From assembly GCA_029959085.1 (NCBI GenBank), contig JARWIR010000002.1, forward strand, positions 39,676,233 through 39,740,232: 64,000 nucleotides of DNA, in the 5' to 3' direction. Source of the stretch: Nemophila menziesii. Lineage: Eukaryota; Streptophyta; Magnoliopsida; Boraginales; Hydrophyllaceae. Numbering within the stretch: the first letter of the stretch is position 1; each line of letters opens with the position of its first letter. The notes below the pieces were generated by a model. It saw only the letters and a program-made list of their open reading frames with translations, was not told the DNA's origin and did not search any database. Positions 38,182-50,269 of this stretch are shown here, one piece after another. The position numbers were made by a program, and so were the translations under genes.

Positions 38182-39742
38182 TGGTGGTCCTTTGTGTGTT
38201 CTAAAAATAATGCAATAAATAATCGAACCACAACCGCAAGTGTACGGTTGTCCCAAGTAGTATTCTGATAAATCAGATTCGTTCCAAGGACGGAATGGTT
38301 GATCACAATGTTTAGCAAGTAGTGATTGATGCACTTATGAAGATAAAAGACAATAATATATTTGTTTGGTTTTTGTTATAAGACTAATGAATGAAAGACA
38401 AATATTAAATTGCAAGTAAAAGCTAAGACGCAAGTAAAATAAGTGAAAACGCAATATGAGAAGTAGCACTTGAGAACGCAAGGATCCTCCCTATCCTATT
38501 TCTTAACTTATGTTGTTTAAGGGCTAAATTAGTCAATTACAATGGTCGGGATTCTAATATCCTTATACCCCCGTCAGGGTGGACTATAAGGCGATCCTAA
38601 AGTGTCACTAGTCCCGTCAGGGTAAATATGATCCACCGTTGGATGATTAAGTATTATTACCTCATTGGCCCTAGGATTAGCTAAGCTCGTCAGAATCATT
38701 AACTTTTATCCTAGATTGAATAAATAGTTCCGTATTTAAACCCCCCGTCAGGATGATCCAATTGCCACTTATTGGAATAGCCTAAATACTATTACCTGTT
38801 CCTAGTTCATGACGCTAAAAACAGTAAACATTCATAATTTATCGAAAAGAGTAAAAGCCCTAATTTAGTTTAATTTATTAAAAACCCAAATTCAACATTC
38901 GTTAATTAATAGGAATTGGGATTCACCCATTGTTTGTTCTCAAGCACTAATGAAAACTTAGCTCATATTAAAATGAAATACGAAATTAAAAATAAAGGAA
39001 TTCATATTGTTTACAGAATTAAAAAGATAAAAGAACCTAATTTCCGGAATCGGAATGACTACGAACGGAGATATAGACCCTCTCCAGCTCTTGTAGCTTC
39101 TTCTCCTTCCTTCAGTTGTTTCTCTCTGGTGTTTTTAATCTTGCAGAATGTGAATTGTGTGTAAAATAGAAGTCAAGGGCTGATTTTATAGGTGGAAATT
39201 CGGACTTGGACCTAGGCTTTTAATTGAATGAAATATAAAAGGCCCAAGTCCACTAACTTAGCCCAAAATCCCGTAACTGCTGATATGCCTTCACTAAAAC
39301 TGCTTTTCCCGATGCGTTACAACTCCGATTGACCTCATTCCAGTTGCTAAAGTTCCGTAATTCGATAAGGAATGATTTCTCTTCAAAGGTCAACAGCTAG
39401 ATCATCGCTTAAGCACCTCGAAATCAGCAATCTATGGCCTGGAAAATGGATTTTCAGCTCTAAAAATAATATCTTCGGGATTTCTTTTCAAGTCTTGACT
39501 CTATCTTTTGATCTTTGACTTTCTCCTTAGACTCCTCTTCTAGCTAAAATCTAAAACCTGTAAAATACTCACTAAAAATACCAATATTACGCGCAAAAGC
39601 TTAATAAATCAAAAATGCTAGAATTAAAAGAGGAAAATCATATTATTGCATATTTAGTCCAAAAGTCTATCGAAATGATTAAATAAACACCAAAAATGAT
39701 GTCTCCTAAGGGTCGAAAATAAGAACATTTAAGGAGACATCA
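38182..39742 (-). repeat. Athila-1 5' LTR
   Basis: A 1561-bp LTR, the same length as the other copy, with 3 differences by manual comparison. It carries the promoter for the element; I could not fix the TATA box or transcription start from the sequence alone. Confidence 0.95.
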
Positions 39743-40309
39743 AAAATCCAAATGCAAACAATTAATCTCTAATTGATTATCATGGTTCATACCCAAGTAT
39801 AACAAGCTACAATATAGTTTAGTTAATAATGGAGGAAAAGAAAACAAAATTAAAAGGAAACTTAAATAAAGGAAAATAACAATAGTTAAGGATATAAAGT
39901 TTTTTAATGGATCTTCTTTACTTCTTGCCATTTCTCACGATATTACAAGCTCTCCAATATGATAACTGGTAGGTTTAGATGCAAAAAACTATTATACATA
40001 ACCCCAGAATACCGTGTCATATGTTGGGTTCCTAAGTGAGTAAAAAATGGCCTAGTGGACTCTTTGTAAATCTAAACAAGTTTGGGTTAACAGAAAAAAA
40101 CACCTATAACTTCTCCATATCAACTACAAATTACTCTTGATTTCTTCTCACGTGCTCTAAAATCCAAGATATACCTTGAGGAAAGGTTTTATTGTAAGAA
40201 ACATCACGAATTTTTACATGTTATAGGGACAAGATACATTTTTGGCATAATATAAGGAACTCTAGTATAATTTTTGCATGAAATAGGGTTCTATCGTGCA
40301 ACTTTTAAT

Positions 40310-41091
40310 ACGCAATAGATATGTGGCTAGGGAAACATCCAATGACTAGGTAATGTCGATAGGGATATTAGGGGGAATAGAGTTGCTTCGTAGTCCCTAA
40401 AGGGGAAAAAATACTGAAGAAGGGGATGTATTACCTAGAGAAGAAGCGTAAGAAAGAGATTTTGCTGAACATCTACCCTTTTCACCTTGATTTTCTTAAT
40501 ACGTCCTCCGAGTGGAATGATAAATATGAAGACTGCCCAATCATTCTTTTTCTTATAAAAATAGCCTGGTGAAGATAGAAAGAGACACAATGAAAGTAAA
40601 AATGGTACTTCCACTATATTAATTGATGGTAAAGAAATGATTAAACTTCCAAGATACTGAATGATAAACCTTTGATTGATGAATAATTTCTTTGAAGTTA
40701 ATGAAATAATAATAATGGTGAAAGAACAAAATAATTGTGGCCACATTTATGGTACAAACAAAAAAATGTTCAATGGTATAAAAAATTATGTTCGAACCAC
40801 GAAGGGTTCTCTAGCACTATCAACTTACAATGCCCATCTATCTCTATTCATACCTTATGAGTAGGTACTTATCTGAGAAATCAAAAATCTCCCAAATTCA
40901 CTCGAAGGAAAAATTTTCATGTTGGAATATCAATAAGTTACTTAAATATAGGTTTCTATGGTGGGGTTTCATGAAGTCACTCAAAAGAGAATCTTTTATG
41001 TTGACAAATCAAGAAGTTACTCAAACACTCGACCCCTGATTCAGAAACATCAAAAAGGTATTCAAACGACCAAATATCGCATAAGAATATC
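40310..41091. repeat. A block, first copy, unit 4
   Basis: Counterpart of the unit 2 A block, 782 bp, beginning ACGCAATAG. The distance to A' is again 1576 bp. Confidence 0.85.
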
Positions 41092-41885
41092 CGCTAGCAA
41101 CATTGCTAATGTTTATCAAATTTTTATCGAGATATTGCCTCCCAGTTGTCCTAACTTAGTATCTAGTTTCGAGAAACCTCAGACACGATATATTTTGATC
41201 TCAGATCGATTTATCAAAGAGATATGTCGACAAGAGCAGAATGAAAATCAGATCATACCCATGCTCGTGAGAAAACACAAGGTACCCTAATTGAAATGAG
41301 TGGTTATCCTTGAAATTCGGGTCTTTGGGGATAGGAATAAACATGCTCATCGATCAATCTCGGTAGATAGGGGTAGCAGGATTGAACCTTTCAAATGCAT
41401 ATACGATACCTGACTTGTTTTCCCCTATCATGATCAGGATCAAAGAGTAATCGTACTTCATCATCGTACTCTTTTGATGCCCTGTACTTGGCTATAATGC
41501 ATACCTGGGTTGGACTACGCTCGGATTGTTTCTTTTCTCGTCTTTGAGCCACAAAGGATTGCTAATCAGTGTGCATGACCGCCTTTTATGCTCGTAGTGG
41601 CTCTGAGTGACCAAGTCGTTGTCATCCTGAAACTTGTCATTAGTCTCCCGAGTTCGATTTTCCAAGCCTCTAGACTCGTCCTTCTTAGTTGGAAGACTCC
41701 TTAACATGGTATATTCTTTTATCCTACTCGAGGAGAGACGGTCCAGCTCCGCGTGCCTTGCCAAATAAGACAAAAGTATTTCCCATACATGGGAAACCTA
41801 GCAAAAAAACCGCGAGAGCATCAAGGAATGTACAACCAAACATAAAGATAAAAAGATAAAAAATTACATATTGAGGTAATAAAAT
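41092..41885. other. B spacer, unit 4
   Basis: This 794-bp spacer is nearly identical to 13841-14634; by eye I count about five substitutions. The 93-codon minus-strand frame (41492-41773) is kept open with three residue changes (G/A, N/D, L/H). No family is recognised. Confidence 0.75.
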
Positions 41886-42667
41886 ACGCAATAGATATAC
41901 GGCTTGGGAAACATCCAATGACTAGGTAATGTTGATAGGGATATTAGGGGGAATAGACTTGCTTTGCAGTCCCTAAAGGGGGGAAAATACTGAAGAAGGG
42001 GATGTATTACCTAGTGAAGAAGCGTAAGAAGGAAATCTTGCTGAACATCTACCCTTTTCCCCTTTATTTTCTTAATACGTCCTTTGAGTGGATTGATAAA
42101 TATGAAGAATGCCCAATCATTCTTTTTCTAATAAAAATAGCCTGGTGAAGATAGAAAGAGACACAATGAAAGTAAAAATGGTACTTCCATGATATTAATA
42201 GATGGTAAAGAAATGCTTAAACTTCCAAGGTAGTGAATGATAAACCTTTCATTGATGAATAAGTTCTTTGAAGATAATGAAACAATAATAATGGCGAAAG
42301 AACAAAAAAATTGTTGCCACATTCATGGTACAAACAAAAAAAATCTTCAATGGTATAAAAAATTATGTTCGAAGCGCGAAGGGTTCTCTAGCACTATCAG
42401 CTTACAATGCCTATCGATCTCTATTCATACCTTATGAGAAGGTATTTATCTGAAAAATAAAAAATCTCCCAAATTCACTCGAAGGAAAAACTTTCATGTT
42501 GGAATATCAATAAGTTACTTAAAATATAGGTTTCTATGGTGGGTTTTCATGAAGTCACTCAAAAGAGAATCTTTTATGTTGTCATATCAAGAAGTTACTC
42601 AAATACTCGACCCCTGATTCGGAAACATCAAAAAGGTATCCAAAGGACAAAATATTGCATTGGAATA
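41886..42667. repeat. A' block, second copy, unit 4
   Basis: Direct repeat of 40310-41091. An extra A in a poly-A run near 42335-42341 shifts one of the short frames relative to unit 2, which argues against that frame being a functional gene. Confidence 0.85.
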
Positions 42668-43426
42668 TCAAGAAGCTACTTGAAAAAGCGCGACTTTTAC
42701 ATTGGCACATTATCTGCATACTTGAAAGATCGGTTCCCATGTCAGCTGTTTATAAAAAAGGTAAATGAAATTTGTAGATAATACTCGGGGAAATAACACG
42801 ATTGCACAAATTCAAGACTGCTATTTAATAGACATAGTAAAGTGTTGGTAGTAATTGGGAGAATTAAAGCTATGGTCGAATGTAAGATTAAAGCAAAATA
42901 TCTCTACCCCCAAATGAGGATAGTAAAAAACTGAATAAAGAGTTTACATGATATGGACGATTAAATGGCTATGTGCATATTTAGTGGGTGAGAAATCTAT
43001 ACGAGCCAACATAAACCTTTTTCCGCACTCATAATATTTATAAATACCTCATGCACATCTCCCGAATAGGGTACATTCTACTCATTATTCAATTCATTAA
43101 TCATAACAAAAATTTGAACTTCTATAACTCTCTCGGATTGTAAGAATATGCTCGGACATAAGAATGACTTGAGTGTCGGAGTGCCACTGAGAGAAAAACT
43201 TCTTTTGGTACTCAATTGGTGTCTTGTTTAAAGCATATTCAGCCATGAGATGAGACAAAACATCAGCAGTACGAAGATATTTCGGATAAACCCAATTTTA
43301 TTTTGACAGTTTCGTCCTCCTCATCTTTTCTATAACCACTAAATTCTGATTATTTTGTAAGTCAATTATATATGTTGGTGGATCTTTTGTAATTATTAAC
43401 AAACGTTTGATTAATTTTTGTTGATT

Positions 43427-44188
43427 TTGCTGAAAAAAGTTAAGGACCCAAAAGCTAAGGGGTGCTATTTTTTTAAAGTAATTAAAAAAATTATATGTTG
43501 TTTATTAATTAATTTTGAAAAAAGTTATATTTGTGAAAACTTTATATATTCAATTACATTTATTATATGCAATTAAAGTTCTTATATGTTTGTCTTTCAT
43601 TTTTAATTCAAATTTATTTTATTATTTTCATTTTTAATTCATTTTACTTCTATTTTTACAAAAAATATACTAGAGTTGGATTATTGGTAATAGTGATTAT
43701 AAATCAAGGAGACAATTTAATGAATATGATATAATCGTTTTTAATGATAGAAATTCATTGTGTTAGTGATAGAAATTTAAAATTTATTTAATATAATTTT
43801 GCATCTTACTTTTTTCCATTATAACCTATTAACATAATTTTAATTATTCATTTTTGTTTATCTTATACTAGTTCCCTTGAGAAAAGACGATAATGTGAAT
43901 TAAATATTTTTGAAGCATGTCAAGTCACCAAATATATTAATGTACATCGAAAGTTAAAGTATACCCTTATTAGCTATAACTTTATTAGTATGTATGTGTT
44001 AAATTAAAGCTGATAATACATGACTCTTTTACCAAATATATCTAATAAAAAGAGATTAAAAAAACTAAATAACAACTTAGTTTCTAATATTAAAATGTAT
44101 ATATATATATATTTTTATAATTGAATTTGAGAGTCATTTAACGATAAATTACATTGGAATTACTTTGGAGTGTCATTTGACTATATAA
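43427..44188. repeat. Macrosatellite unit 5, truncated by CACTA insertion
   Basis: First 762 bp of a fifth copy, matching unit 1 positions 1 to about 760. It is visibly more diverged than units 1-4 are from each other (for example TTTTTTTAAAGTAATT where the others have TTTTTTGGAAGTAATT, and an ATATATATAT expansion near 44100). Homology stops at ATATAA just before the CACTA terminus at 44189. The rest of the unit, if it survives, would lie beyond the far end of the transposon, outside the window. Higher divergence fits a copy at or near an array edge. Confidence 0.85.
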
Positions 44189-44201
44189 CACTACTACCGC
44201 G
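44189..44201 (+). repeat. CACTA 5' terminal inverted repeat (visible copy)
   Basis: CACTACTACCGCG has the CACTA signature and sits exactly where homology to the macrosatellite stops. The partner end is not in the window, so the full TIR length is unknown. Confidence 0.75.
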
Positions 44202-44204
44202 TAA

Positions 44205-44508
44205 GCTTCTCGCGACTACATGATGTAGTCGCTAAAGACAAGAAGCATTCGCGACTACATATCTCTAACGACTACATGGTATGTTTCGCCACTACAAAGT
44301 AGTCGTTAGTAATTTTTTCTTTTTACGACTACATGAAGTAGTCGTTAGTGGGTTTTAGTATTTTTTGATTATTTTCCCACCGCCAACGTGTAGTCGCTAG
44401 AGGGTTGATTATTTAACGACTACTAAATGTAGTCGTTAGTAGTTATTTCTAACGACTACAAGTGAGTCTTTGGCGACTACTCTTGTAGTCGTGTAGTCGT
44501 GAGTAGTG
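44205..44508. repeat. CACTA subterminal motif array
   Basis: About 14 copies of (G/A)CGACTAC in both orientations within 300 bp, often as inverted pairs such as CGACTACATGATGTAGTCG. In En/Spm the TNPA protein binds short subterminal repeats of this kind. The same core recurs at 61831-62123. Confidence 0.75.
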
Positions 44509-44639
44509 GTAGCGTATATATTACAACAAGTTGCGAATTGGGATACTCAAAACACCATTATTTTATAATTTCTCTTTCTTTCTCTCAAATCTCTTCTGAT
44601 TTTTTTCCACAATTCATCATTAAAAATTATTTCAAGACT

Positions 44640-45090
44640 TGGAAAAACTTTCCCGGGTCAAACATCAACGTGGGATCGCATCAGTTATCAATTTTTCCTT
44701 CTAAATTTGCCCAAAAGTACGTATTTTTTGTTCCATAAAACTCTTTCAAATTTCTTTTACTTTCATGCAATTGTGTAGTTAATGGTAAATAATATAACTT
44801 ATTAGGTATTTCAACACGTGGACAAGCTTTCCCGGGTCAAACATCAACGTGGGACCGCCTCAATTATGAATTTTTCCTTCCAAATTTGCCCAAAAGTAGG
44901 TGTCTTTTTTCCATAAAAATGTTTCAAATTTCTTTTACTTTCATGCAATTGTGTTGTTAATGGAAAATAGTATCACTTATTAGGTATTTTAACACGTGGT
45001 CAAGCTTTCCCAGGTCAAACAACAACGTGGGACCACATCAATTATCAATTTTCCTTCCAAATTTGCCCAAAAGTAGGTGTCTTTTTCATC
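44640..45090. repeat. 178-bp tandem repeat, about 2.5 copies
   Basis: TTTCCCGGGTCAAACATCAA-type starts occur near 44649, 44828 and 45006 (spacing about 179 and 178 bp; the third copy has CCAGG). Each is followed by TTGCCCAAAAGTA. The array lies in the leader region upstream of the transposase ORF. A CACGTG-containing stretch (AACACGTGG) occurs in the copies. Confidence 0.8.
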
Positions 45091-45189
45091 TTTATTTTAT
45101 TTGATTACAATTATATAGTTAATGCTAAATATATAGTATCACTATGTATATATCTCTAATAATCTTATAATTTTATGTGACTTACAAAT

Positions 45190-45196
<7 letters not shown>

Positions 45197-45221
<25 letters not shown>
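45197..45221. repeat. TA microsatellite
   Basis: An uninterrupted TA run of about 12 repeats in the CACTA leader region. Confidence 0.85.
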
Positions 45222-45222
<1 letters not shown>

Positions 45223-45265
45223 ATATATTATTGTATGAGACATAAATGCATAAAATAGGATATAT

Positions 45266-45590
45266 ATTTATTTAGTGATGTTATATTTTGTATGCTTTTA
45301 ATTTTATATTTATGTATTTATTTAGTGATGTTATATTTTGTATTCTTTTAATTTTATATTTATGCATTTATTTGGTGATGTAATATTGTGTGTGCTTTTA
45401 ATTTTATATTTCTTTATTTAATCGGTGATGTAATAATTTTTTTCATTTTATTTTTATTTATTTAATCGGTGATGTAATAATTTTTTCATTTTTATATTCA
45501 TTTATGTAATCGGTGATGTAATAATTTTTTTCATTTTATTTTTATGTATTTATTTGGTGATGTAATAATTTTTTTACATTTTATTTATGA
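45266..45590. repeat. Degenerate tandem repeat (about 45-52 bp) containing GGTGATGTAATA
   Basis: Six to seven imperfect copies of a unit with TTTATTT(A/G)GTGATGT(A/T)ATA and a T-rich tail. The last copies carry GGTGATGTAATAATTTTT. The same string GGTGATGTAATAATTT occurs once upstream of the second CACTA gene at 63449-63464. Confidence 0.75.
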
Positions 45591-45630
45591 GACATTTATG
45601 TTGTATTCTTTCATATTGGAGTAGTTGGCT

Positions 45631-47239
45631 ATGGCTTCGGGTATTGATAAAAGTTGGATTGGTACCGCTCATAAAGTTTCGCGTGAATTTATTAAGGGGA
45701 TAGAAGCCTTCCTTGCTTTTGCTCAAAAAAATAAACCTCCTGATGAAGAAACAATTTTTGTCCGTGTAAAGAGTGTTCGAATTATCGTCGATATACGGTG
45801 GTCAAAGTTAGGTCACATCTTTTACAGTTTGGGTTTTTGGAGACGTATGATATTTGGACGAAACATGGTGAGATCGAGGATATTCCCAAGACTCGATATG
45901 AAGAAAATGAAATGTTGGATGTATACAAGGATTTGAGACCTAATTACGAGGTTGGTGGTCATTCCGGTGACACCAAGATGACAGACTCGAATAGTACAGC
46001 ACGTGGCAAATTCGAAACGATGTTTTCCGATTTAGAGACTGAGTTATACCCTGGTTGTGATGTCATGAGTTCATTAAATTTCATTGCAAAGCTAATGCAC
46101 GTGAAGGTGAGGAACAAGTGTACTAACACGTCTTTCACCGAGTTGCTTGATCTTTTGTGTCGTGTGTTGCCCAAACCTCATACCTTGCCCGAGTCATACG
46201 ATGCGTGCAACAAAAAGTTAAAAAGTTTAGGTATGGGTTACAATACCATCGATGTTTGCGTGAACGATTGTGCTTTGTTTTACAAGAAGAATGCCTCCCT
46301 CGAAAGTGTCCAGTATGTAGTGAATTCAGATGGGACCCGAAGAAGGGTCTGAAAGTAGCGCATAAGAAACTCAGATATTTCCCGTCCGCCCCTAGGCTGC
46401 AGCGACTTTATGCTTCGAGACACACTGCCGAAAATATGATCTGGCACCAAACAGGGAAGAATACAGATCCAGATTTGTTGCGTCATCCGGTTGACGGCGA
46501 TAGTTGGAAGAGATTTGTTCAGTTACATCCTGAGTTTGCTAGTGAACCTCGGAACGTCTTCTTGGGTTTGGGTATCGATGGCTTTTACCCTTTCTCTATG
46601 CAGAACAACTCGTACAGCATGTGGCCGGTTATATTGACCGTCTACAACTTACCATAGTGGGAGTGTATGAAGGAGACGACATTCCATCTTTGTTTGTTGA
46701 TTTCGGGACCCCGTTCACCCGGCAAGGACATGGACGTCTTTCTTCGACCTGTTATAGATGAGTTGGACGAGTTGTGGGATAAGGGGATTCTTACTTATGA
46801 TGCCCACACGAAGGACGAGTTTACGATGAAGGTTTGTTTGTTGTCTACGACTAACGATTTTCCCGCTAGGTCATACACCTCGGGATGGTTGGGTCAAGGT
46901 TACAAAGCTTGTCCAGAATGCATGGATTCAACTCTGTCATTGAGTGTGAAGAAAGGGGTTGCTTACTTCGACCATAGACGTTGGTTACCTATCGACCATC
47001 GATTTAGAAGCGAAAATGTTTTGTACAAGAAATCCGATTGTAGGGGCCCACCGAAGAAATATAAACCTGCCGATATTCAGACACAGTTAGATGGGCTTCC
47101 CATTGTGCTTCCCGGGAAACACAAGGATTTTGGGGGAAAGATTGTGAGACAGACTGGTCCTCGTGTATTCAATTGGAAGAAAAAGAGTATCTTTTATCGT
47201 TTACCTTATTGGTCCGAAAACTTGTTGAAACATAATATT
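45631..47239 (+). pseudogene. CACTA TNP2-type transposase, 5' part (disrupted)
   Basis: The frame starts at ATG 45631 (MASGIDKSW). The first 40 codons match the Transpos_assoc-type N-terminus of plant TNP2 proteins. A one-base change in a T run at about 45755-45759 shifts the frame; the next frame carries the expected CPC..C cluster and then about 170 codons. A second shift occurs at about 46303-46305, after which the CPVC motif, the transposase core (GLGIDGFYPF) and the conserved SPGKDMDVFLRP region follow. An in-frame TAG at 46655-46657 lies just before WECMKE. The coding sequence is cut at 47239 by Athila-2 within the conserved HN-DVMH motif, which resumes at 59231. In active elements the product cuts and joins transposon ends in the nucleus; this copy cannot. 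Confidence 0.88.
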
Positions 47240-48801
47240 TGGTGGTCCTTTGTGTGTTCTAAATAAATGCAAATGATAATCGAACCACAACCGCAAGTGT
47301 ACGGTTGTCCCAAGTAGTAATAAGGATAATACAGATTCGTTCCAAGGACGGGATGGTTGACTAGAATGTTTAGCATATAATGATTGGTTGCACTTATGAA
47401 AGCAAGTAAATAAAATATGTTTGTTTGGTTTTGTTTATTAAAACTACTAAATGAAAGATAAATTATAAATGCAAGTAAAAACTAAGACGCAAGTAAAATG
47501 AGTGAAAACGCAGTATGAGAAGTAGTACTTGAGAACGCAAGGATCCTCCTAATCTTATTTCCTAACTTATGTTGTTTAAGGGTTAAATTGGTCAATTACA
47601 ATGGTCGGGATTCTAAATTCCTTATACCCCCGTCAGGGTGGACTATAAGGCGATCCTAAAGTGTCACTAGTCCCGTCAGGGTAAATATGATCCACCGTTG
47701 GATGTTTAAGTTTTATTACCTCATTGGCCCTAGAATTAGCTAAGTTCGTCAGAATCAATAGCTTTTATCCTAGATTGAATAATTAATTCTATACCTAAAC
47801 CCTCCGTCAGGATGATCCACACGCCACATATGTGGAATAGCCTAGATACTAATGCCTGTTCTTAGTTCGCGACTTTAAAAACAGTAAATAATCACAAATT
47901 ATCGAAAAGAGTAATAGACCCAATCTAATTTAATTTAACATAAACCCAAATTCAACATTCGTTAATCCATAAAATTGGGATTCACCCATTGTTTGTTCTC
48001 AAGCACTATGAAAAGCTTAGCTTATATAAAAAAGAAAAACTAAATTAAAAGAAATGGAATTCATATTTGATTATAAAATTAAATATAAAAAGAACCTAAT
48101 TTACGGAATTGGAATGACTGAGAACGGAGATATAGACCCTCTCCAGTTCTTGTAGCTTCTTCTTTCTTCCTTCTGTTGCTTCTCTCTGGTGTTTAATCTT
48201 GTGGAATGTGAATTGTGTGAAAAATAGAAGTCCAGACCTCCTTTTATAAGCATAAAAATGGATTAGGGTTTGGACCAGAAAATAAAATACTAATTAAATG
48301 TCCAAGCCCAAATTCTAAGCCCAAAATCCCGTAACGGCTGATACACATTCACTAAAACAGTCTTTCCCGATGCGTTATGACTCCGATTGACCTCATTCCA
48401 GTTGCTAAAGTTTCGTAACTCGACAAGGAATGTTTTCTCTTCAAAGGTCAACAGCTAAATCATCGCTTAAGCACCTCGAAAACAGCAATATATGGCCTGG
48501 AAAATGGATTTTCAGCTCTACAAAATAATATCTTCGGGATTTATCTTCAAGTCTTGACTCTAATTCACGATCTTTGACTTTATCCTCGGATTCCTCTCCT
48601 AGCTAACATCTAAAACCTGTAAACTTTTCACTAAAAATACCAATATTACGCGCAAAAGCTTAATAAATCAAAAATGCTAGAAATAAAAAGGAAATTCCGG
48701 ATTATTGCATGTTTAGTCCAAAAGTCTATCAAATTAATTAAATAAACACCAAAAATGATGTCTCCCAAGGGTCGAAAATAAGAACAATTAGGGAGACATC
48801 A
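47240..48801 (-). repeat. Athila-2 3' LTR
   Basis: A complete 1562-bp LTR with TG...CA ends, related to but clearly diverged from the Athila-1 LTR. It keeps the same four-fold CGTCAG motif cluster (about 47628-47815). Confidence 0.93.
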
Positions 48802-48814
48802 AGACCCCCAACTC
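48802..48814 (-). other. Athila-2 polypurine tract
   Basis: Identical in sequence and placement to the Athila-1 tract. Confidence 0.7.
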
Positions 48815-50269
48815 AAACTTTTGTCGTCCCGACAAAGTAAAACAAAACAAAGGGGTAGAAGTAAGCGTATAAACAAGTAGAAGCTAACAAATAAACCCTA
48901 AAGCAATTCTCAAAATAAATCTCATATAGCAAACTCTAGAAACTAATATACACATACATCTAAAATGCAACATCAAACATAAATAATCTCAATCATAAAA
49001 TTAAAGTTGCAATGCTTGAAGGTTACACTTGTACTCATCTCTGTATGATGGCTATAGGGTGGTCATTAATCCTAAATCGCTTTGAACACTCCACCTAGTA
49101 TATTCCCTATCAACAGAATAATAAATTCACTATGCATTTAGGAATCACGAGGTCTTTACAGTTATAATATTGGCTTAAGGACAGGTGTGGATGTATATTT
49201 GGTAAATTTGAAAAGAGCTTTTGGCTCTCTCCTCACTTACCATCAACAATGTCCTCGAGTTTGAGTTAACGCTCAAAAGATGTTCTCACTCACCCATATA
49301 CGCAACAATTTAGCGTCCCATGTCTACCCACTATTAACAAGATGATTTTCAGAAAAAAATCCACTTTGCCGGGTGTTTTATTCATTCATATTTCTCTTTT
49401 TCTTTTCTTTTCTCTTTTTTTTTTTCTTTTTTTTTGTACAGAAGCAAACCGGGTTCCCGGTTTTGACGAATCCGGGTTCCCGCTTCCTACTGTATGAATT
49501 TTCAAAAAATTTCATTTTTTCTTCATTCCCGGCAAAGGGTTACAAGTATATATCATCTGCAATTGTGCTACAATACAAAGCACATCAATCCCTACCCATT
49601 TAATTTCCCATAAGTTGTCCCACCACCCCAAACTCAAGCTCGAGACATGTCTCAGGATTGTGATTCAAGTGCGGGTCATATGGTCATGCCTAATAATCTA
49701 AGGGATAATGGCTTATATCGTGGCTACAAAGAAAAGGCTAAAGGCTCAAAGTGGGCTAAGACGGATAATAATTAATACAAGGGATAGAAGGCTAAAAAGG
49801 CACAAATGGCTAACAAAGAACTGCCCCTATCATTTTCCTAAGTACATAGCTTGTCTTTAGTTCATATCTAGGTGGGTTCTCTACTAATTAGGATTTCACT
49901 TTCTACACACCAAACATATTCCTTAAGTACAAGCTTACTTCATATGCATTGTTCATTAATTTTTCCTATTAATTACCTATGTTTGCATGCAATTCTAAAT
50001 ACGTTTTATATCAATCCCTAAAGTCCACTATTTACTATCATAGATTCATCAAAAGTATGCTTAAAGGGATATTTAAAAATTTCTACAGTCAAACGCAACT
50101 CCAAAAATTCTTTTATTGAAAGTAAATAAAGCAAATAACACATAAAAACTGGGATGAGGCAACGAACCCCACCCCAAACTCAAAAATGAGTCGTGTCCCC
50201 ACGACTCGAAAAGACTCAATAAAGCATTTAAACTAATCTACACTAAGAGGAAAGTTTAGAAAACGTATC
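48815..50269 (-). other. Athila-2 noncoding region between ORF2 and 3' LTR
   Basis: About 1.45 kb, alignable to 28539-30017. It includes a T-rich tract near 49390-49436 and, right after it, two CCGGGTTCCCG-type sequences (49449-49490) like those of the variable block at 51970-52440. No coding frame is credible. Confidence 0.6.

Larger units (their letters stand above)
26965..39742 (-). mobile_element. Athila-1: full-length Ty3/gypsy LTR retrotransposon
   Basis: A 12,778-bp element on the minus strand with two 1561-bp LTRs, PBS, PPT, gag-pol and ORF2. Target duplications are AAAAT at 26960-26964 and 39743-39747, and the uninterrupted sequence exists in unit 2. Athila-type assignment rests on the tRNA-Asp-type PBS, the long LTRs, the DLGAS protease motif, an integrase without chromodomain, and an extra ORF between pol and the 3' LTR. 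By manual alignment the LTRs differ at 3 positions, so the insertion is recent. Both ORFs are uninterrupted, so the element may be autonomous. Confidence 0.95.
23563..43426. repeat. Macrosatellite unit 4 (L type, split by Athila-1)
   Basis: Fourth direct copy, interrupted by the retrotransposon at 26965-39742. After removing the element and one target duplication, the unit is about 7.08 kb: the L-type length minus a 1830-bp deletion at 25733-25737 plus small changes. It carries the L-type A-B-A' structure at 40310-42667 with the same 1576-bp internal spacing as unit 2. A 25-bp tandem duplication lies at 23741-23790. L-type diagnostic bases match unit 2. No recognisable gene of its own is present. 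Confidence 0.9.

Noticed and set aside
44189..44504. A complete miniature CACTA element from CACTACTACCG to GAGTAGTG
   Set aside because: The right end (TAGTG at about 44500-44504) is not an inverted match to the left terminus beyond a few bases, and the flanking trinucleotides (TAA and GTA) do not form a target duplication. The array is better explained as the subterminal region of the large element.
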